From the NCBI GenBank assembly GCA_031257735.1, contig JAIROC010000194.1:1-8634 (forward strand): a stretch of DNA of 8,634 nucleotides. The letters are read 5' to 3'. Shown in pieces: positions 5,583 through 8,634 of this stretch. The stretch is from Bacteroidales bacterium. GTDB taxonomy: Bacteria > Bacteroidota > Bacteroidia > Bacteroidales > WCHB1-69. The notes under the pieces are model-generated. The model was not told where the DNA came from and did not search any database. It saw only the letters and a list, made by a program, of their open reading frames with translations. Numbering within the stretch: position 1 is the first letter of the stretch; every line of letters starts with the position of its first letter. The translations under genes and the position numbers were made by a program.

Positions 5583-8207
5583 ATGGAGTTAGCAAGTAAA
5601 TACAATCCTGTAGAGGTTGAAGGGAAAAACTATCAATTTTGGCTTAAACACAATCTTTTCAAATCTATTCCTGACAATAGAGAGCCTTATACTATCATAA
5701 TCCCTCCGCCAAATGTAACGGGAGTTTTGCACATGGGACACATGCTTAACAATACTATTCAGGATATTTTGGTTCGTCGTGCGCGGATGTTGGGAAAAAA
5801 TGCGTGTTGGGTGCCGGGAACTGACCATGCTTCTATTGCAACCGAAGCAAAAGTTGTATCCAAACTTGCATCGGAAGGAATACTCAAAAAAGATATTACA
5901 CGTGATAAATTTTTGAAACATGCTTGGAATTGGACACATCAATATGGAGGAGTTATATTGGAGCAACTTAAAAAGTTAGGAGCTTCCTGTGATTGGGATA
6001 GAACTTGCTTCACCATGGATGAACTTCGGAGCAAAAGTGTTATTAAAGTTTTTTGTGATTTATACGAAAAAGGATTGATTTATCGCGGAGTTCGTATGGT
6101 AAATTGGGATCCCAAAGCCTTAACTGCTATATCTGATGAAGAAGTTATTCACAAGGAAGTTAACGGAAAACTCTATTATATAAAGTATAAAATCGAAGGA
6201 GAAGATGGTCATATTGTCGTAGCGACAACTCGTCCCGAAACAATATTTGGAGATGTTGCCGTTTGTATCAATCCCAATGATGAAAAAACAGCTGCTCTTA
6301 AAGGAAAAAAAGTAATTGTTCCGATTATTAATCGTGTTGTTCCAATTATTGAGGATGATTATGTAGATGTGGAATTTGGAACAGGATTTTTGAAGGTTAC
6401 GCCTGCGCATGATATTAATGATTATCTTTTGGGAGAAAAATATCATTTAGAGGCGATAGACATTTTAAATGATGATGGAACATTAAACGCATATACGCTG
6501 CAATACGAAGGAATGGATAGATTTGATGCACGTAAGCAGATAGAAAAAGACCTGTCAGACGCAAACTTGCTCGAAAAAACAGAACCATATACCAATAAAG
6601 TAGGTTTTTCGGAACGTACAGATGTTCCGATTGAACCCAAATTATCAATGCAATGGTTTTTGAAAATGCAAGAGTTGGCAAAACCTGCACTAAAGGCGGT
6701 AATGGATGATACTGTCAGATTTCATCCTGCAAAATTTAAAAATATATATCGTTATTGGATAGAAAATATAAAGGATTGGAATATTTCCCGTCAACTTTGG
6801 TGGGGACATCGAATACCTGTTTATTATTTGCCGCAGGGAGGATTTGTTGTTGCACAATCAAAGGAGGAGGCTTATCAAAAGGCTTTGAAAATAATTGATT
6901 ATTCGTTATCTATAGATGAATTACAACAAGATGAGGATTGTCTTGATACATGGTTTTCGTCATGGTTATGGCCTGTTTCCGTGTTTGACGGCATCAACAA
7001 TCCAAATAATGAAGATATTAATTATTATTATCCTACTCAGGTATTGGTAACAGCTCCTGAAATTATATTTTTCTGGGTAGCGCGGATGATTATGGCGGGG
7101 TATGAATACAGAAAGGAAGCTTGTTTTTATGACGTATATTTTACCGGAATTGTAAGAGACAAATCAGGGCGTAAGATGTCAAAGTCTTTGGGAAATTCTC
7201 CCGATCCTGTCGAATTGATGGATAAATATGGAGCGGATGGCGTAAGAATGGGAATGTTATTGACCTCTCCTGCAGGAAATGATTTGCCTTTTGATGAAAG
7301 TCTCTGTGAACAGGGACGAAATTTCAATAATAAAATATGGAATGCATTTCGATTAGTAAAGGGATGGAATGTTGACAATGAAACAGCACAACCTGTGGCT
7401 TCTCAAGTGGCGATACAGTGGTTTAATTCTTTATTGAACAAGACCATAATTGAAACAGCGGATTTATTTGAAAAATATCGTTTGTCGGAGGCTTTGATGA
7501 TGCTTTACAAATTGTTCTGGGATGAATTTTCATCATGGTATCTGGAAATCATAAAACCTGCATATCAGCAGCCTGTAGACCAAACAACATATCTGGCAAC
7601 ACTACATTTCTTCGACAGTCTATTGAAAATATTACATCCTTTTATGCCTTTTATTACAGAAGAATTATGGCAAGCGCTTGAACCTCGAAAAGAAGGTGAA
7701 AGTATCATGTTACAGATGATTCCGCAAACAGAAATACCCGATAATGTTGTTCTGGATAACTTTGAAAAAATCAAAGAGATTATTACAGAAATTCGTTCCA
7801 TTCGGTTACAGAAAAATATCCCCAATAAGGAACGCTTAAACCTCCAAATAAAAGGAGAACATCCGTCTGAATTTAATCCTGTTATTATTAAGCTGTGCAA
7901 TTTGAACACGATAGACAGAGTTCAAGAGAATGAAGATAATGCTGTTTCTTTTCTGGTTGGAACGACAGAATATGCAGTTCCTCTTGATAACTTGATAAAT
8001 GTTGAAGATGAAATTAAAAAGATTGAAACGGAAATAATATATTATGAACAATTTCTTTCTACGGTATTGAAAAAATTGTCAAATGAAAAATTTGTCGCTA
8101 ATGCTAAGCCAGAAGTCGTAACAATGGAACGAAAGAAACAGTCTGATGCTGAATTCAAGTTGAAATCATTGAACGAAACACTTGGTAAATTAAAAAATAA
8201 TTCATAA
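5583..8207 (+). CDS. valS: Valyl-tRNA synthetase
   Basis: This cytoplasmic class I synthetase (874 residues) charges tRNA-Val with valine using ATP. The Rossmann-fold HIGH-type signature is HMGH (50-53) after PPPNVTGVL, and the KMSKS loop is intact at 531-535 (GRKMSKSLGN). The inserted editing domain, which hydrolyses mischarged threonyl-tRNA, shows ATTRPETIFGDVAV (214-227) and GTGFLKVTPAHDINDY (266-281). WNISRQLWWGHRIPVYY (399-415) is typical of ValS rather than IleS or LeuS. An anticodon-binding helical domain follows from about 605, and a C-terminal coiled-coil arm covers about 805-870 (ending NETLGKLKNNS). Length is normal for bacteria. No Shine-Dalgarno precedes the ATG, but the conserved N-terminus (MELASKYNPVEVE) supports this start. 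Repeats flank the gene closely on both sides, and the stop codon at 8205-8207 touches the element at 8209. No T-box leader is visible. Confidence 0.98.
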   Translation: MELASKYNPVEVEGKNYQFWLKHNLFKSIPDNREPYTIIIPPPNVTGVLHMGHMLNNTIQDILVRRARMLGKNACWVPGTDHASIATEAKVVSKLASEGILKKDITRDKFLKHAWNWTHQYGGVILEQLKKLGASCDWDRTCFTMDELRSKSVIKVFCDLYEKGLIYRGVRMVNWDPKALTAISDEEVIHKEVNGKLYYIKYKIEGEDGHIVVATTRPETIFGDVAVCINPNDEKTAALKGKKVIVPIINRVVPIIEDDYVDVEFGTGFLKVTPAHDINDYLLGEKYHLEAIDILNDDGTLNAYTLQYEGMDRFDARKQIEKDLSDANLLEKTEPYTNKVGFSERTDVPIEPKLSMQWFLKMQELAKPALKAVMDDTVRFHPAKFKNIYRYWIENIKDWNISRQLWWGHRIPVYYLPQGGFVVAQSKEEAYQKALKIIDYSLSIDELQQDEDCLDTWFSSWLWPVSVFDGINNPNNEDINYYYPTQVLVTAPEIIFFWVARMIMAGYEYRKEACFYDVYFTGIVRDKSGRKMSKSLGNSPDPVELMDKYGADGVRMGMLLTSPAGNDLPFDESLCEQGRNFNNKIWNAFRLVKGWNVDNETAQPVASQVAIQWFNSLLNKTIIETADLFEKYRLSEALMMLYKLFWDEFSSWYLEIIKPAYQQPVDQTTYLATLHFFDSLLKILHPFMPFITEELWQALEPRKEGESIMLQMIPQTEIPDNVVLDNFEKIKEIITEIRSIRLQKNIPNKERLNLQIKGEHPSEFNPVIIKLCNLNTIDRVQENEDNAVSFLVGTTEYAVPLDNLINVEDEIKKIETEIIYYEQFLSTVLKKLSNEKFVANAKPEVVTMERKKQSDAEFKLKSLNETLGKLKNNS

Positions 8208-8233
8208 TTAATTAGTGTCTGTCTATAAAGTAT

Positions 8234-8303
8234 AATTATGAATTATGACCCGTAGCGAAGCGGAGAGCAGCGTAGCTAATTATGAATTATGAATTATGAA
8301 TTA
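8234..8303 (+). repeat. 7-bp tandem array (aattatg) interrupted by a 30-bp cassette
   Basis: Two exact aattatg units (8234-8247) are followed by 30 bp of unrelated sequence (8248-8277) and then three more exact units plus a partial one (8278-8303). The interruption keeps the repeat register on both sides. Confidence 0.9.
8248..8277 (-). repeat. Cassette copy D, long form, inverted orientation
   Basis: Read on the minus strand it starts agctacgctgctct and ends tacgggt, like the 21-bp cassettes at 1505, 5414 and 8393. It has 9 extra bases (ccgcttcgc) in the middle. It is the only minus-strand copy in the window. Confidence 0.75.
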
Positions 8304-8333
8304 GGCTGACGCATGAAACCGCCTAATCAGTGC

Positions 8334-8435
8334 CGTCATTGCGGGCTTGACCCGCAATCTCCTGCCCTAAAACGCGTTGTCGGATGGGGATTAGCTCCGC
8401 TGCTCTTACGGGTGCGGGTCAAGCACGCAATGACG
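8334..8435. repeat. Long hairpin repeat carrying an asymmetric 21-bp insertion
   Basis: Arms 8334-8355 and 8414-8435 (cgtcattgcg...ttgacccgc and its inverse) match at 21 of 22 positions. Inner arms aatctcc (8356-8362) and ggggatt (8386-8392) continue the stem. On the right side only, 21 bp (8393-8413, cassette copy C) sits exactly between the inner and outer arms; the left side is contiguous. The arms resemble widespread dispersed bacterial repeats of the cattgcgggcttgacccgcaa type. Confidence 0.75.
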
Positions 8436-8475
8436 TGCTGATTGTTGCGGGGAGCGCTTTTGAAACAACCCTATT

Positions 8476-8521
8476 TATACTATATAGACAGACACTAATT
8501 AGTATCTGTCTATATAGTATA
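8476..8521. repeat. 46-bp near-perfect inverted repeat at the junction of two element copies
   Basis: Arms of 21 bp (8476-8496 and 8501-8521) pair with a single mismatch (8493 against 8504) around a central aatt. It is formed by the right terminal repeat of the 8209-8501 element meeting the left terminal repeat of the next copy, with a shared taatta (8496-8501). Confidence 0.85.
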
Positions 8522-8634
8522 ATTATGAATTATGCTGACGCACGAAACCGCTTAATCAGCGTCATCATTGCGAAGGAAAAATGTCCCGTTAGGGACAAAA
8601 TGTTGGTAGAAAATACAGCAATTCTCCTCTTGAG
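8496..8634 (+). mobile_element. Start of a second MITE-like element copy, cut by the window end
   Basis: taattagtatctgtctata (8496-8514) is followed by tagtata, then two aattatg units (8521-8534). A segment gctgacgcacgaaaccgc... (8534-8572) then matches 8305-8343 at 34 of 39 positions. Unlike the first copy it lacks the 30-bp cassette and the expanded array. After cgaagg it diverges into other repeat sequence, and its right end is outside the window. Confidence 0.55.
8583..8596. repeat. Short hairpin gtccc-gtta-gggac, start of a dispersed repeat
   Basis: A perfect 5-bp stem with loop gtta is followed by aaaatgttggtagaaaa. The gtccc/gggac arms are the same as in the palindrome at 48-249, with a different loop and flank, so it is a related or convergent repeat family. 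The window ends before its extent can be judged. Confidence 0.5.

Larger units (their letters stand above)
8209..8501. mobile_element. Complete 293-bp MITE-like repeat element with terminal inverted repeats
   Basis: The ends taattagtgtctgtctata (8209-8227) and its exact inverse (8483-8501) form a perfect 19-bp terminal inverted repeat. It extends to about 28 bp with one mismatch. Inside, in order, are 7-bp aattatg arrays split by cassette copy D (8248-8277, inverted), a 39-bp segment starting gctgacgcatg (8305-8343), a long hairpin (8334-8435) holding cassette copy C, and a spacer. There is no open reading frame, so it cannot move on its own. It begins 2 bp after the valS stop, in AT-rich sequence (taattaatta). 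Target duplications are not certain because the ends are themselves AT palindromes. A folded transcript could serve as the valS 3' end. Confidence 0.65.

Noticed and set aside
7565..7909. Minus-strand open reading frame inside valS
   Set aside because: It is antisense to the ValS anticodon-binding domain and has no recognisable domain or promoter.
8208..8634. tRNA or other structured RNA gene downstream of valS
   Set aside because: The strong palindromes are explained by repeat elements, and no cloverleaf or T-loop GTTCRA-type sequence in proper spacing was seen.

Overview
The window reads as a low-GC Bacteroidota chromosome, most likely Bacteroidales. Four observations support this: promoter boxes of the TAnnTTTG type, start codons mostly without a strong Shine-Dalgarno, a ClpC-type ATPase carrying a UVR motif, and intergenic gaps full of short palindromic repeats. 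No organism is identified and no search was run.

Layout. Positions 1-433 hold no convincing gene but contain a 202-bp imperfect palindrome (48-249) and a putative promoter. A Fic-family protein with a C-terminal winged-helix domain lies at 434-1459 (+). It converges on a family 4-like glycosyltransferase (1553-2692, -), which overlaps the 3' end of a ClpC-type AAA+ chaperone (2676-5243, -) by 17 bp, so the two probably form one operon transcribed from near 5300. A 339-bp divergent region (5244-5582) holds the clpC promoter, direct repeats, a repeat-element fragment and the valS promoter. Valyl-tRNA synthetase occupies 5583-8207 (+). The last 427 bp (8208-8634) hold nested repeats: one complete MITE-like element of 293 bp and the start of a second copy.

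Gene functions. valS and clpC are housekeeping (translation and protein quality control). The Fic protein probably AMPylates a target, and the glycosyltransferase probably builds a cell-surface or secreted glycan. Nothing links the four genes into one pathway except the ClpC-glycosyltransferase overlap.

The main novelty is the repeat system. A 19-bp terminal sequence (taattagtgtctgtctata and variants) occurs five times in both orientations, always between genes. One pair bounds the 293-bp element next to valS. Another, more diverged pair (1489 and 5504) brackets the glycosyltransferase-clpC operon, with what look like the left and right halves of the same element. A 21-30-bp cassette (agctNcgctgctct...tacgggt) occurs four times, each directly after 'tt' in otherwise different sequence. 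One copy splits a 7-bp tandem array that is uninterrupted in the neighbouring element copy, which gives an internal filled-site versus empty-site comparison. No transposase is visible here, so any mobility would need enzymes supplied from elsewhere.
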